From: Acidobacteriota bacterium
GTDB lineage: Bacteria; Acidobacteriota; Thermoanaerobaculia; Gp7-AA8
NCBI GenBank assembly: GCA_019244185.1
Contig: JAFATB010000014.1
Location: forward strand, 499,587 to 563,586
DNA: 64,000 bases
Direction: 5' to 3'
Shown one piece after another: positions 49,579-58,697 of the stretch. A program made the position numbers and the translations under genes. Position 1 is the stretch's first letter, and the number at the start of each line of letters is the position of its first letter. The notes under the pieces were generated by a model, which searched no databases, had not been told where the DNA came from, and saw only the letters and a program-made list of their open reading frames with translations.

Positions 49579-51096
49579 ATGTTCAACGACAAAGACATCA
49601 AGGCGCTGGCTTACGAGAAGTCGATCGAGCCGGATCGCGTCTACGCGGCGCTCGAAGATGCGCTTTCGACCGCGGCGCGCAAGTACTACAAGACGCGCGA
49701 GCCGATCGAGGCGAAGATCAACCGCACCGACGGCTCCGTGATCGTCATGGCGGTCAAGGAAGTGGTCGCCGACGAGAACGAGATCGAAGACCCGCAGGCG
49801 CAGTGGACGCTCGCGGCCGCGCGCAAAGTCGACTCCAACGCGGAGATCGGCACGCCGATCCGCCTGCCGTTCATCACCAAGGAAGTCGTGGACGTCGTCC
49901 GCGATCCGAACACGCAGATCCGCACGTACGAGGCGCAGAAGCTCGACTCCGAGGTCGAACAGGGCGATGAAGTGAAGATCGTGCTCAGCGGCAATGCCGC
50001 AGAGTTCGGCCGCATCGCCGCGCAGTCGGCCAAGCAGGTCCTCTATCAGAAGGTCCGCGAGGCGGAGCGCGAGAAGGTCTTCAACGAGTTCAAGGACAAG
50101 ATGGGCGAGCTCGAAAACGGCTACGTGAAGCGTTTCGAGCGCGGCGACATGATCATCGATCTCAACGGCAAGACCGAGGGGATCATCCCGCGCTCGCAGC
50201 AGTCGCGCGCGGAGCGTTACTCGCAGGGCGACCGCATCAAGGCCGTCATCGTCGACGTCCATACGCAGCCGAAGGGACCGCAGGTCGTGCTCTCGCGCAC
50301 GGACCCGCGTCTGCTCATCAAGCTCTTCGAGATGGAAGTGCCGGAGATCTACGACGGAACGGTCGTGATCAAGGGCGCCGTGCGCGAGCCGGGCGAGCGC
50401 GCGAAGATCGCGGTCATGTCGCGCGAGCGCGACGTCGATCCGGTCGGCGCGTGCGTGGGCATGAAGGGCTCGCGCGTGCAGTCCATCATCCGCGAGTTGC
50501 GCGGCGAGAAGATCGACATCATTCCCTGGCACGACGACATCGTGAACTACGCGCAGAACGCGCTCGCGCCGGCGAAGATCACCCGCGTCTCCGTCACCAG
50601 CGACGAGAGCGCGCATCGCCCGCACCTCGACGTCATCGTCGACAACGACCAGCTCTCGCTCGCCATCGGCAAGCGCGGCCTCAACGTCCGGCTCGCGGCG
50701 GAGCTCATCGGCGCGAAGATCGACATCAAGTCCGAAGAGGAAGTGAAGGGCGAGGTCGCGGACGCGCTTGCGGCCATGCTGCAGGAAGCGATGGCCGAGA
50801 CGCGCGCGCAGACCGCCGTCACCGAGATCGAAAACATGCCCGAGGATTGGGCGCAGCTGCTCGAGGACGCCGGCTACGACGACCTCGACTCCGTGATCAA
50901 CGCCTCCGTCGAAGACCTCACGGCCATCGAAGGCGTCGACGAGGAGACCGCGGCGAAAATGATCGAGCTCGCGCGCAAGCACGAGCAGGTCGATGAAGGC
51001 GATGGCGATGCTGTCGCCGAAGAAGGCGACGAAGACGACGATGCAGCGGCGGAAGAGGCTTCCGACGAGCAGCAGGAAGAAGCCTCGGTCGAATGA
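49579..51096 (+). CDS. nusA: Transcription termination/antitermination factor NusA
   Basis: RNA-polymerase-binding elongation factor of 505 residues. Domains in order are an N-terminal RNAP-binding domain (residues 1-130), S1 (RGDMIIDLNGKTEGIIPRSQQ), two KH domains (VGACVGMKGSRVQSIIREL and LSLAIGKRGLNVRLAAEL) and a C-terminal helix-hairpin-helix unit (LEDAGYDDLDSVINASVEDLTAIEGV). The tail of about 35 residues is almost entirely Glu, Asp and Ala. No ylxR gene lies between it and infB. NusA may feed back on the leader attenuator of its own operon. Confidence 0.98.
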   Translation: MFNDKDIKALAYEKSIEPDRVYAALEDALSTAARKYYKTREPIEAKINRTDGSVIVMAVKEVVADENEIEDPQAQWTLAAARKVDSNAEIGTPIRLPFITKEVVDVVRDPNTQIRTYEAQKLDSEVEQGDEVKIVLSGNAAEFGRIAAQSAKQVLYQKVREAEREKVFNEFKDKMGELENGYVKRFERGDMIIDLNGKTEGIIPRSQQSRAERYSQGDRIKAVIVDVHTQPKGPQVVLSRTDPRLLIKLFEMEVPEIYDGTVVIKGAVREPGERAKIAVMSRERDVDPVGACVGMKGSRVQSIIRELRGEKIDIIPWHDDIVNYAQNALAPAKITRVSVTSDESAHRPHLDVIVDNDQLSLAIGKRGLNVRLAAELIGAKIDIKSEEEVKGEVADALAAMLQEAMAETRAQTAVTEIENMPEDWAQLLEDAGYDDLDSVINASVEDLTAIEGVDEETAAKMIELARKHEQVDEGDGDAVAEEGDEDDDAAAEEASDEQQEEASVE

Positions 51097-51155
51097 TCGG
51101 GTCCCTCATCATGTGACGCGCGAAGCCCGGCGGTAAACAGATCCAAGGAGATTGA

Positions 51156-54107
51156 ATGGCGGCAGCAAAGATTCGAGTGAGCGACATCGCGAAGAGGATG
51201 GGCAAGTCCGAGAAGGACGTCATCTTCCAGCTCCAGTCGCTCGGCGCGGAGGTCTCCGACGCCTCCCAGGTGCTCGAGCCTGAAGTGATTCAGGCGTTGA
51301 TCACCGGGAAGAAGCTGACCACGCGCACGCGCAGCGTCATCATGCGCGAGGACAAACCGCAGGTCGAAAAGAAGAAGGAAGCGGTGCGTCCGCCACGCCC
51401 GATCGTGCAGCCGCCGGTGCGCGCCAAACGCGAGGTGCCGAAGGAAGAGCCGGTCGTTGCGCCCGCGCAGCCGGCTGTCATCATCCAGGAGTTCGTGGAG
51501 GCCGCGGAAGCCGAAGAGCGCGCCGCGAAGGAAGCGCCGCCGGCTCCCGAGAAGCACCCGAAGGTCGCCGCCGAAGCCGCGCCCGCCGTCGAAACGCCGG
51601 AGCCGGAAGTCAGCGAAGCGCCGCGCGAGGCGCCCGCCGCCGCAGCAGCGGCGCAGCCGTCCGCACCGGCGCCGGCAGCACCGGAGCGTCCGCGCGTCAC
51701 GCCGCCGCGTCCGATCACGCCGCCTCCCGCGGGCGCCGATCGCCGCCCGACCGGTCCCACCGGTCCGCGCGCGCGTGCGCCGCAGGGTCCGCGTCCGAAC
51801 TACGCCGGCCAGCAGACCGTGCCGACCGGCCGTCCGATGAACGCGCCGGGCGCGCCGTCGGGTCCGCGTCCCAACGCGCCGATGGGCGCGCGTCCCGCCG
51901 GTCCTGGCGGTCCGCGTCCCGGCGGTCCGATGGGTCAGCGTCCGGGCGGTCCGATGGGAGCGCGTCCTGCCGGTGGTCCTGGCGGCATGCGCGGTCCGGG
52001 CACGGGTCCGGGCAACTTCCGCCCCGCGGGCGGACGTCCGATGAATACGCCGCCTCCGCCACCGATGGTGCCGGGCGCGAACATCATCCGTCGCAAGAAA
52101 GAAGACGAGACCTCGGACGATCGCGAGAAGAAGAAGAGCACGCAGAAGCGCGGCAAGACCGTGCGCGCCGCGGAGTTCGATCAGGAACTGCTGACCAAGG
52201 GACCCTTCTCGGGCACGCAGGTCATCAACGACGACATCGGTCCGGACATCGTCCTGCCCGACGTCGACGAGCCGAAGCGTGTCTCCTCGCGCCGCGACGC
52301 CCGCAAGCAGTCCGCGCCGAACGCGCGCGTGCTCGAGTTCAAGCGTCCCACCGGACGCGTGGCCCTCACCGAAGGCGTCACCGTGAAGGAACTCGCCGAA
52401 AAGATCGACGTCAAGGCGAGCGATCTCATGAAGCACCTCTTCATGAAGAAGGGGCTCATGGTCTCGATCAACCAGCCGCTCGGCGGCGAGCTCGCACTCG
52501 AAGTGTCGCGCGAGCTCGGCATCGACGCGGAAATCGTCTCCTTCGAAGAAGCGGTCGAGATGGAAGCGATGGAGCGTACCGAGGTCACCGGCACCGTGCC
52601 GCGCGGCCCGGTCATCACCGTCATGGGTCACGTCGACCACGGCAAGACCTCGCTCCTCGACGCCATCCGAGAAACGAATGTCGCCGGCGGTGAAGCGGGC
52701 GGCATCACGCAGCACATCGGCGCGTATCACGTCGAGAAGCGCGGCCGGAAGATCGTCTTCCTCGACACGCCGGGCCACGAGGCCTTCACGATGATGCGCG
52801 CGCGCGGCGCGAAGGTGACGGACATCGTCATCCTCGTCGTCGCCGCGGACGACGGTGTCATGCCGCAGACGAAGGAAGCGATCGATCACGCGAAGGCCGC
52901 GAAGGTCCCGATGATCGTGGCCATCAACAAGATCGACAAGCCGAACGCGAACGTCGAGCGCGTGCGCCGCGAGCTCGCGGATGCGAACGTGCTCGTCGAG
53001 CAGTGGGGCGGCGAAGTCGTCTCCGTCGAGGTCTCGGCCGTGAAGCGCCAGGGCATCGACGACCTGCTCGACATGATCCTGCTCACCGCCGACATCCTCG
53101 ATCTCAAGGCGAACCCCGACATGCCCGCCAAGGGCGTGGTGCTCGAGGCGCGCAAGGAAGTCGGCCGCGGCATCGTCGCCACCGCGCTCATTCAGGACGG
53201 CACGCTGAAGATCGGCGATCCGTTCTTCTCCGGCTCCACGTGGGGCCGCGTGCGCGCGATGACCGACGAGCGCGGCGAGCGCATCAAGGACGCCGGTCCC
53301 GCGACGCCGGTGCAGGTCACCGGTTTCGAAGACGTCCCGAACGCCGGCGACTCCATCGCCGTCGTCGACGACGATACGCAGGCGCGCATGATCGGCCAGA
53401 TGCGGCAGGAGAAAGTGCGCGAGGCGGCCCAGCAGAAGGGCGGCCGCATGTCGCTCGATCAGCTGTTCCAGCGCATGCAGAGCGGCGGTGTCAAGGAACT
53501 GAACCTCATCGTCAAAGCGGACGTGCAGGGCTCGGTCGAAGTGCTCAACGAGACGCTGCGCAAGCTCTCGACCAGCGAGGTCAAAGTCAGCGTCATCCAC
53601 TCCTCGGTCGGGGCGATTTCGACGAACGACGTGCTCCTCGCGACGGCGTCCGACGCGATCGTGGTCGGCTTCAACGTCCGCCCCGAGCGCAACGCGTCCG
53701 AGCTCGCGGAGAAGGAAGGCGTCGACGTCCGCCTCTACACCGTCATCTACACCCTGGTCGACGAGATCAAGGGCGCGATGGTCGGCCTGCTCGATCCGAA
53801 GTTCCAGGAAGTCTTCCAGGGCCGCGCCGAAGTGCGCGACACGTTCAAGGTGCCGAAGATCGGCGTCATCGCCGGCTGCATGGTCACCGACGGCGTGATC
53901 CCGCGCACGGCCAGCGTCCGCCTGCTGCGCGACAACCGCGTGATTTACGAGGGAAAGATCGGCTCGCTCCGCCACTTCAAGAACGACGTTGCGGAAGTCC
54001 GCCAGGGCTTCGAGTGCGGCATCGGCATCGAGAAGTTCCAGGACATCAAGAACGGCGACGTGATCGAAGCCTTCAAAATCGAGAAGCTCGAGCCGGCGCT
54101 GGGCTGA
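51156..54107 (+). CDS. infB: Translation initiation factor IF-2
   Basis: GTPase of 983 residues bringing fMet-tRNA to the 30S subunit. The IF2-N domain is [23 protein letters not shown]; a linker of about 250 residues is rich in Pro, Ala and Glu and then in Gly-Pro-Arg repeats ([17 protein letters not shown]). The G domain has [17 protein letters not shown] and NKIDKPNA, and domains II-IV follow to the C-terminus. AAGGAG precedes the ATG. The linker is unusually long and repetitive but a common variable region in IF2. Confidence 0.99.
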   Translation: MAAAKIRVSDIAKRMGKSEKDVIFQLQSLGAEVSDASQVLEPEVIQALITGKKLTTRTRSVIMREDKPQVEKKKEAVRPPRPIVQPPVRAKREVPKEEPVVAPAQPAVIIQEFVEAAEAEERAAKEAPPAPEKHPKVAAEAAPAVETPEPEVSEAPREAPAAAAAAQPSAPAPAAPERPRVTPPRPITPPPAGADRRPTGPTGPRARAPQGPRPNYAGQQTVPTGRPMNAPGAPSGPRPNAPMGARPAGPGGPRPGGPMGQRPGGPMGARPAGGPGGMRGPGTGPGNFRPAGGRPMNTPPPPPMVPGANIIRRKKEDETSDDREKKKSTQKRGKTVRAAEFDQELLTKGPFSGTQVINDDIGPDIVLPDVDEPKRVSSRRDARKQSAPNARVLEFKRPTGRVALTEGVTVKELAEKIDVKASDLMKHLFMKKGLMVSINQPLGGELALEVSRELGIDAEIVSFEEAVEMEAMERTEVTGTVPRGPVITVMGHVDHGKTSLLDAIRETNVAGGEAGGITQHIGAYHVEKRGRKIVFLDTPGHEAFTMMRARGAKVTDIVILVVAADDGVMPQTKEAIDHAKAAKVPMIVAINKIDKPNANVERVRRELADANVLVEQWGGEVVSVEVSAVKRQGIDDLLDMILLTADILDLKANPDMPAKGVVLEARKEVGRGIVATALIQDGTLKIGDPFFSGSTWGRVRAMTDERGERIKDAGPATPVQVTGFEDVPNAGDSIAVVDDDTQARMIGQMRQEKVREAAQQKGGRMSLDQLFQRMQSGGVKELNLIVKADVQGSVEVLNETLRKLSTSEVKVSVIHSSVGAISTNDVLLATASDAIVVGFNVRPERNASELAEKEGVDVRLYTVIYTLVDEIKGAMVGLLDPKFQEVFQGRAEVRDTFKVPKIGVIAGCMVTDGVIPRTASVRLLRDNRVIYEGKIGSLRHFKNDVAEVRQGFECGIGIEKFQDIKNGDVIEAFKIEKLEPALG

Positions 54108-54113
54108 TGCGTC

Positions 54114-54200
54114 AAACGATGAATGCTGAACGATGAACGATGAACCGGGCGAAACCGGTCATCGTTCATGTTCATCGTTCCGCGTTCATCGCTCATCGTT
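54114..54200. repeat. Imperfect long hairpin from AACGATGA-type repeats
   Basis: Between infB and the DUF503 gene, units of AACGATGAA/AACGATGA on one side and TTCATCGTT on the other pair around a CCGG-GCGAAA-CCGG apex (54145-54158). The inner stem is about 15 bp with one bulge; further out the pairing is broken. It has no U-run and lies inside an operon, so it is more likely an mRNA stability or processing element, or an amplified repeat. Confidence 0.65.
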
Positions 54201-54209
54201 CGTGTTCAC

Positions 54210-54515
54210 ATGATCGTCGCCGTCGCGCTGTTCGAGTTGCACATCGAGTACGCCGAGTCGCTCAAGGACAAGCGCATGGTCGTGCGCAGCGTGCGCGACA
54301 AGCTCCGCCGCCGCTTCAAGGTCGCGGTCAACGAGGTCGCGTTCCAGGATCTGCATCAGCGCGCGCGCCTCGCCGTTGCCCTGATCGCCGACCGCAACGA
54401 CTCGGCAGACTCGTTGCTCGATACAATCCAGCGGTTCGTCGAGTCGAACACCGACGCGGTGCTCACCGGCTGGATCAACGAGAAGCTCGACTTCGACGAA
54501 GAAGCGGATCTATGA
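54210..54515 (+). CDS. DUF503 (YlxP-like) protein
   Basis: A 101-residue protein of the DUF503 family, commonly found between infB and rbfA. Typical parts are MIVAVALFELHIEYAESLKDKRMVVRSVRDKLRRRFKVAV in two blocks, then QRARLAVALIADRN and the terminal LTGW. It is probably cytosolic and ribosome- or RNA-linked through context; the family's role is not established. The ATG follows a 102-bp repeat-rich gap, and rbfA starts 1 bp after its stop. Confidence 0.92.
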   Translation: MIVAVALFELHIEYAESLKDKRMVVRSVRDKLRRRFKVAVNEVAFQDLHQRARLAVALIADRNDSADSLLDTIQRFVESNTDAVLTGWINEKLDFDEEADL

Positions 54516-54516
54516 A

Positions 54517-54951
54517 ATGAAGAAAACACGCAGAACGTCCCGCGTCGGCGAGAACGTGCGCGATGCGCTCGCCGCGGTCCTTCGCCACGATCTGAAAGGC
54601 GTCGACGTCGGCTGGTCGTCCATCAGCGAAGTCGAAGTCAGTCCCGATCTTCACTACGCCCGCGTCTACATGACCGGACTCGAGGAAGAGAAGACGAAGG
54701 AAGCCGTGGCCGCGCTGCGCAAGGCCGCCGGCCAGATCCGCCACGCCCTCGGCAAGCGCATTCACCTCCGCTACACGCCGGAGCTCGACTTCCGCTACGA
54801 CGAGACGGCCATGCGCGCGCTGCGCATCGAGACCATCCTCCACGAAGTGATGCCGCCGAAAGGCGAAGACGCCGAACCCGAAAGCCCCGACGCGAATGCC
54901 GACGACGCGAATGACGACCACGGAAACGACGAACCCGACACCGAATCCTGA
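54517..54951 (+). CDS. rbfA: Ribosome-binding factor A
   Basis: Late 30S assembly factor of 144 residues with a type II KH fold. It reads SRVGENVRDALAAVLRHDLKG at the start, then ISEVEVSPDLHYARVYMTGLE and IHLRYTPELDFRYDETAMRALRIETIL. The C-terminal ~30 residues are Asp/Glu/Asn-rich and unordered, and are encoded in a region overlapping the nrnA start by 56 bp. Position between the DUF503 gene and nrnA is the conserved order of this operon. Confidence 0.97.
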   Translation: MKKTRRTSRVGENVRDALAAVLRHDLKGVDVGWSSISEVEVSPDLHYARVYMTGLEEEKTKEAVAALRKAAGQIRHALGKRIHLRYTPELDFRYDETAMRALRIETILHEVMPPKGEDAEPESPDANADDANDDHGNDEPDTES

Positions 54952-55912
54952 CGCCGCCGCGCGCGAGGTCGCCGAGCGCATCCGCGCCGGACGCAACTTC
55001 CTCATCACCTCGCACCGCAATCCCGACGGCGACGCGCTCGGCAGCGGGCTCGCGTTGCAGGGACTCATCCGCAAGATGGGCAAGGATGCGCGCGTCGTCG
55101 TGCGCGACGGCTTCGGCAAGCCGCTCTACAACATCCCCGGCGCGCGGGAAGTGACGGTGAGCGACGTGCTGCCGCCCGACTATCCCTCCGCGTACGACGC
55201 GATCTTCACGATGGAATGTCCCGAGGTCGAGCGCACCGGCTTCAACGTGCTGCCCGGTCCCGCGGTCAACATCGATCATCACCTCGGCAATCGCATGTAC
55301 GGCGAGATCAACTACCTCGACGTCGACGCGCCGTCGGTCGGCGAGATGGTGCTGCAGCTCAACCGCAATCATCTGCAACTCGAGCTCGATCGCGACATCG
55401 CCATCGCGATGTACGTCTCGCTCGCGACGGACACCGGCTTCTTCCGCTATCACAACACGACGTTGCGCGCGTTCGAAGCCGCGCGGGAGCTCGTGCGCCA
55501 CGGCGTCGTCCCAGGAGACGTCTCGCTCTGGATCAACGAGAGCGTCACCCGCGGCTCGATCCAGCTCCTCGGCCTCTGCCTCACCACGCTCGAGATGCAC
55601 GCCGGCGGCAAGATCGCCACGCTCGAGCTTCCGCGGCGCTTCTTCGCCGACGCCGGCGCGACGCCCGAGGACACCGAGGGCATCGTCAACTACGGCCGCA
55701 ACATCGAAGGCGTGCTCGTCTCCGCGCTGCTGAAGGAAGGCGACAACGGAACGACGCGCGTCTCGCTGCGCGCGAAGCCCGGCATCGACGTGCAGCAGGT
55801 CGCGGCGCGTTACGGCGGCGGCGGACACGCGGCCGCGAGCGGATGCACGATGCCGATGGCGATCGGTGACGCGAAGCGCGAGCTGGTCGCGATTCTTGCG
55901 GCGATCGTCTAG
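54896..55912 (+). CDS. nrnA: DHH family phosphoesterase, oligoribonuclease/PAP phosphatase NrnA
   Basis: Mn-dependent phosphoesterase of 338 residues that degrades short oligoribonucleotides and may dephosphorylate pAp. Motifs are SHRNPDGDALGSGLAL, MECPEVERTG, NIDHHLGN (the DHH motif), ATDTGFFRYHNT and a C-terminal DHHA1 GGGGHAAASG. The start is either ATG 54896 or ATG 54911, both inside the rbfA 3' end. The overlap of about 50 bp suggests translational coupling. It closes this part of the superoperon. Confidence 0.96.
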   Translation: MPTTRMTTTETTNPTPNPDAAAREVAERIRAGRNFLITSHRNPDGDALGSGLALQGLIRKMGKDARVVVRDGFGKPLYNIPGAREVTVSDVLPPDYPSAYDAIFTMECPEVERTGFNVLPGPAVNIDHHLGNRMYGEINYLDVDAPSVGEMVLQLNRNHLQLELDRDIAIAMYVSLATDTGFFRYHNTTLRAFEAARELVRHGVVPGDVSLWINESVTRGSIQLLGLCLTTLEMHAGGKIATLELPRRFFADAGATPEDTEGIVNYGRNIEGVLVSALLKEGDNGTTRVSLRAKPGIDVQQVAARYGGGGHAAASGCTMPMAIGDAKRELVAILAAIV

Positions 55913-55914
55913 TT

Positions 55915-55930
55915 TTTGAATTCGTTCAAA
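55915..55930. promoter_or_regulatory. TetR-type palindrome, upstream copy
   Basis: TTTGAATTCGTTCAAA is a perfect inverted repeat with 6-bp arms directly after the nrnA stop and 7 bp before a -35-like TTGACG. It closely matches the second site at 55969-55986, and the pair brackets the promoter of the following operon. Confidence 0.7.
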
Positions 55931-55937
55931 TTTCTCC

Positions 55938-55966
55938 TTGACGCTGGCGAGCCACCGACTTACCTT
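55938..55966 (+). promoter_or_regulatory. Predicted promoter of the 55999-59371 operon
   Basis: TTGACG (55938-55943), a 17-bp spacer and TACCTT (55961-55966) form a moderate sigma-70-type promoter. It is flanked by two similar palindromes, so repression by a TetR-type protein is plausible. Confidence 0.6.
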
Positions 55967-55968
55967 AC

Positions 55969-55986
55969 TTTTGAACACGTTCGAAA
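55969..55986. promoter_or_regulatory. TetR-type palindrome, downstream copy
   Basis: TTTTGAACACGTTCGAAA has 8-bp arms with a single mismatch and covers the expected transcription start, a typical repressor position. It resembles the site at 55915-55930 (shared core TTTGAA-N2-CGTTC). Confidence 0.7.
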
Positions 55987-55998
55987 GAGAGGAAGCCA

Positions 55999-56397
55999 AT
56001 GCTCATAGTCACCACCTACGCCGTCTACCTGGTCATCAGCATCACCGTCACGATCTGGGTCGCGCAGACGCTCCAGAAGCACGGGCGGGTGTTTCTCGTT
56101 GACTCGTTTCTCGGCAACGAGACGCTCGCCGACTCGGTCAACCACCTGCTCGTGGTCGGCTTCTATCTGATCAACATCGGCTACGTCTCGCTGGCGTTGC
56201 GAATGAGCGACCGCCCGGCCGACGCGGCGGAGGCGATCGAGCGGCTGAGCACGAAGATCGGCGTCGTGCTGCTGATCCTCGGCGTGATGCACTTCATCAA
56301 CATCCGCATCTTCTCGTCGATGCGCCGCCGCGCCATCGAAGGCGCGCGTCCGCCCGTGCGCCCGCAGCAGTACGTCGTGCCGCCGGTGGAGGCCTGA
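55999..56397 (+). CDS. Small integral membrane protein
   Basis: A 132-residue protein with three likely membrane helices: TTYAVYLVISITVTIWVA, NHLLVVGFYLINIGYVSLAL and IGVVLLILGVMHFINIRIF. Conserved-looking polar parts are LVDSFLGNETLADSVNHLL and the basic SMRRRAIEGARPP. GAGAGGAAG lies about 7-8 nt before the ATG. It is first in a five-gene unit ending in a TetR regulator. I do not recognise a functional family. Confidence 0.8.
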   Translation: MLIVTTYAVYLVISITVTIWVAQTLQKHGRVFLVDSFLGNETLADSVNHLLVVGFYLINIGYVSLALRMSDRPADAAEAIERLSTKIGVVLLILGVMHFINIRIFSSMRRRAIEGARPPVRPQQYVVPPVEA

Positions 56398-56399
56398 CC

Positions 56400-57350
56400 G
56401 TGAAGATCGTCATCGCCGGCGGCTCGGGGCACCTCGGCCGCATCCTTACGCGTGCGCTTTCCGTTGAACACGACGTCGTCGTGCTGACGCGCGACGAGAA
56501 CCACGCCGGCGTGCTGTGGGACGGCAGGACGCTCGGTCCTTGGTCGGCGGAGCTCGATGGCGCGGATGTGCTCATCAACCTCGCCGGACGCAGCGTCGAC
56601 TGCCGCTACGACGCGGCGCACCGCGCGGAGATTCTCGCGTCACGCGTGGAGTCGACGCGCGTCCTCGGCGAGGCCATCGCCCGCGCGAAGCGGCCGCCGC
56701 GCGTCTGGCTGCAGTCGAGCACGGCCACGATCTACGCGCATCGCTACGACGCGGACAACGGCGAGGTCACGGGACGCATCGGCGGCAACGAGCCGGACAC
56801 GCCGGAAGCGTGGCGCTTCAGCATCGAGGTCGCCGAGGCGTGGGAGCGCGCGTGCGATGAGGCGCGCACGCCGAGGACGCGGAAGGTGAAGCTGCGCACG
56901 GCGATGGTGATGAGCGCGGAGGAAGGCGGCGCGTTTCGCGCGATGCTGCGGCACGTTCGGCTGCGTTTCGGACGCTTCGGCGACGGGCGGCAGTACATGT
57001 CGTGGATACACGAGCGCGATTTTGTCGCCGCGGTGCGCTGGCTCATCGCGGATGACGAGGTCGGCGGCGTCGTGAACCTCGCCGCGCCGCATCCGCTGCC
57101 GAACGGCGACTTCCTGCGCGCGATTGCGAAGGCGTGGGGCACGCGGCTGGCGATTCCGACCGGAGGACTCGTGCTGCGATTCGGCGCGTGGCTGCTGCGC
57201 ACGGAGCCGGAGCTCGTGCTCAAGAGCCGCCGCGTGGTGTCGCGGCGTCTGGCGGAGCGCGGCTTCCGCTTCGCGTTCACCGAATGGCCCGATGCGGCGC
57301 GCGAGCTCTGCGCGCGTGTGCGCGCCGGCGCGGAAGGGAGCACGTGGTGA
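56400..57350 (+). CDS. TIGR01777-type NAD(P)-dependent epimerase/reductase (SDR39U1-like)
   Basis: Extended short-chain dehydrogenase of 316 residues. The nucleotide-binding motif is IAGGSGHLGRILTRAL, followed by LINLAGRSVDCRYDAAHRAEI and LQSSTATIYAHRYD, all typical of this family, and a DUF1731-like C-terminus (GGLVLRFGAWLLRTEPELVLKSRRVV). The start is GTG 2 bp after the previous stop. The substrate is unknown for the whole family. Its stop overlaps the DCC gene start (GTGA). Confidence 0.92.
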   Translation: MKIVIAGGSGHLGRILTRALSVEHDVVVLTRDENHAGVLWDGRTLGPWSAELDGADVLINLAGRSVDCRYDAAHRAEILASRVESTRVLGEAIARAKRPPRVWLQSSTATIYAHRYDADNGEVTGRIGGNEPDTPEAWRFSIEVAEAWERACDEARTPRTRKVKLRTAMVMSAEEGGAFRAMLRHVRLRFGRFGDGRQYMSWIHERDFVAAVRWLIADDEVGGVVNLAAPHPLPNGDFLRAIAKAWGTRLAIPTGGLVLRFGAWLLRTEPELVLKSRRVVSRRLAERGFRFAFTEWPDAARELCARVRAGAEGSTW

Positions 57351-57760
57351 TCGACACTCTGTACGTGTTGTACGACGCGCGTTGCGGCATCTGCTCGCGC
57401 GTCCGCGCGTGGATGCAGCAGCAGCCGGCGTACGTCGCGCTGGCATTCGTCGCCGCGGGCTCGGAGCGCGCGCGGCGGCTCTTCCCCGATCTCGACCACG
57501 ACGCCGACCCGCGCGAGCTCGTCGTGATCACGAACGAAGGCGCGGTGTACGTCGACGACGCGGCGTGGCTGCTCTGTCTCTGGGCGCTCGCCGACTATCG
57601 CACTTGGGCGTTCCGATTCGCGCGCGGCCCGCTGCGGCCGCTCGCGCGCGTCGCGTGGCAACTGCTGTCGGAGAATCGCCGCGAGCTTGCACGTATCCTT
57701 GCGTTACGCAGTGATGAGGAGGTGGCCCGTGAGCTCGAACGGCAGCCGGAGACTTGTTAG
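57347..57760 (+). CDS. DCC family (DUF393) thiol-disulfide oxidoreductase-like protein
   Basis: A 137-residue protein with the family opening YVLYDARCGICSRVRAW (DxxCxxC), a later DPRELVVITNEGAVYVDDAAW and a C-terminal amphipathic region. Members have a thioredoxin-like fold; redox activity is assumed from the CxxC. The GTG start overlaps the preceding stop by 4 bp. Its own 3' end overlaps the next gene by 32 bp. Function in the operon is unknown. Confidence 0.88.
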   Translation: MIDTLYVLYDARCGICSRVRAWMQQQPAYVALAFVAAGSERARRLFPDLDHDADPRELVVITNEGAVYVDDAAWLLCLWALADYRTWAFRFARGPLRPLARVAWQLLSENRRELARILALRSDEEVARELERQPETC

Positions 57761-58697
57761 CGCCTTCGTCGCCGCGCTGTTCGTCGCCGCGGTGATCGAC
57801 GGCCTGATCGCGCTGTCGACGGACATCGCGTACTCGTACGGTGTCGCGCTGTTTCTCCTCGTGCCGTTCGTCATCGGCTTCTCCACGACGGCGCTGCTCG
57901 CAATCACGGCTCCGCGCACGCTCGGCTTCTCGGTGCTGATCTCGCTGCTCAGCGGTGCCCTGGTCGTCTTCGGCATGCTGCTCATGCAGCGCGAGGGTCT
58001 CGTCTGTGCGCTGATGGCGTCGCCGATCGGCATCCCGTTCGTGATCGGCGGTGCAGCGACGTCGTATGGCTTCTTCCACAAACGCCGCGTGCCGGGCGGA
58101 GGTACCGCGGCGATCCTCGCGTTCGTGCTCGCCGCCGGTGCGATCGTGCTGGAGGCGTCGGTGCGCCGCGCGTCGTCGCCGGTCTACTCGGTCGCGGACT
58201 CGATCGTCGTCGACGCGAGTCGCGCGGAGGTCTGGCGCACGATCGTCGCGCTCGGCGAGGTGCGTCCGGCCAAAGGCGATCTGCTCTTTCGCGCCGGCAT
58301 TGCCTGTCCGCTGCAGACGCGCATCGCGCGCGGCAGCGTCGGCGGACTGCGCGTCTGCACGCTTACGACCGGCACGCTCATCGAGCGTATCGATGTCTGG
58401 CAGCCGGGCCAGCGGCTGGCGTGGCGCGCGCTGTCGACACCGCCGCCGCTGCACGAGCTCAATCCGTTCGGCGAAGTCGATCCGCCGCATTTGCACGGCT
58501 TCTATCGCAACATCCGCGGCGAGTTCGTGATCGAATCGCTCGGGCCGCGGCGCACGCGCGTCACGCGCCGCACGTGGTATCAGCACGACTTGTTTCCCGC
58601 CGCGTACTGGCGTATCTGGTGTGACTTCGGCGCGTCGAAGATCCAGCGCTTCGTGCTGGAGGAAGTGCGGCGCCGCGCGGAGGGCTTGCCGATTTGA
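57729..58697 (+). CDS. Membrane protein with C-terminal SRPBCC-like domain
   Basis: A 322-residue fusion-type protein. The first ~140 residues hold four membrane helices (SAFVAALFVAAVIDGLIAL, YGVALFLLVPFVIGFSTTALLAI, LGFSVLISLLSGALVVFGMLL, TAAILAFVLAAGAIVL). The remainder resembles an SRPBCC/polyketide-cyclase lipid- or ligand-binding domain (DSIVVDASRAEVWRTIVALGEV ... RGEFVIESLGPRRTRVTRRTWYQ). GTG 57729 is preferred because GAGGAGG lies 7 nt upstream. It overlaps the DCC gene and, by TTGA, the TetR gene. The combination suggests handling of a hydrophobic ligand. Confidence 0.78.
   Translation: MSSNGSRRLVSAFVAALFVAAVIDGLIALSTDIAYSYGVALFLLVPFVIGFSTTALLAITAPRTLGFSVLISLLSGALVVFGMLLMQREGLVCALMASPIGIPFVIGGAATSYGFFHKRRVPGGGTAAILAFVLAAGAIVLEASVRRASSPVYSVADSIVVDASRAEVWRTIVALGEVRPAKGDLLFRAGIACPLQTRIARGSVGGLRVCTLTTGTLIERIDVWQPGQRLAWRALSTPPPLHELNPFGEVDPPHLHGFYRNIRGEFVIESLGPRRTRVTRRTWYQHDLFPAAYWRIWCDFGASKIQRFVLEEVRRRAEGLPI

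Noticed and set aside
51840..52060. CRISPR-like or minisatellite repeat
   Set aside because: The repeats are in-frame Gly-Pro-Arg codons of the IF2 linker, not regularly spaced direct repeats with spacers.
50874..53975. Minus-strand open frame of 1033 codons
   Set aside because: Antisense to nusA and infB; low-complexity His/Arg/Asp translation without motifs.
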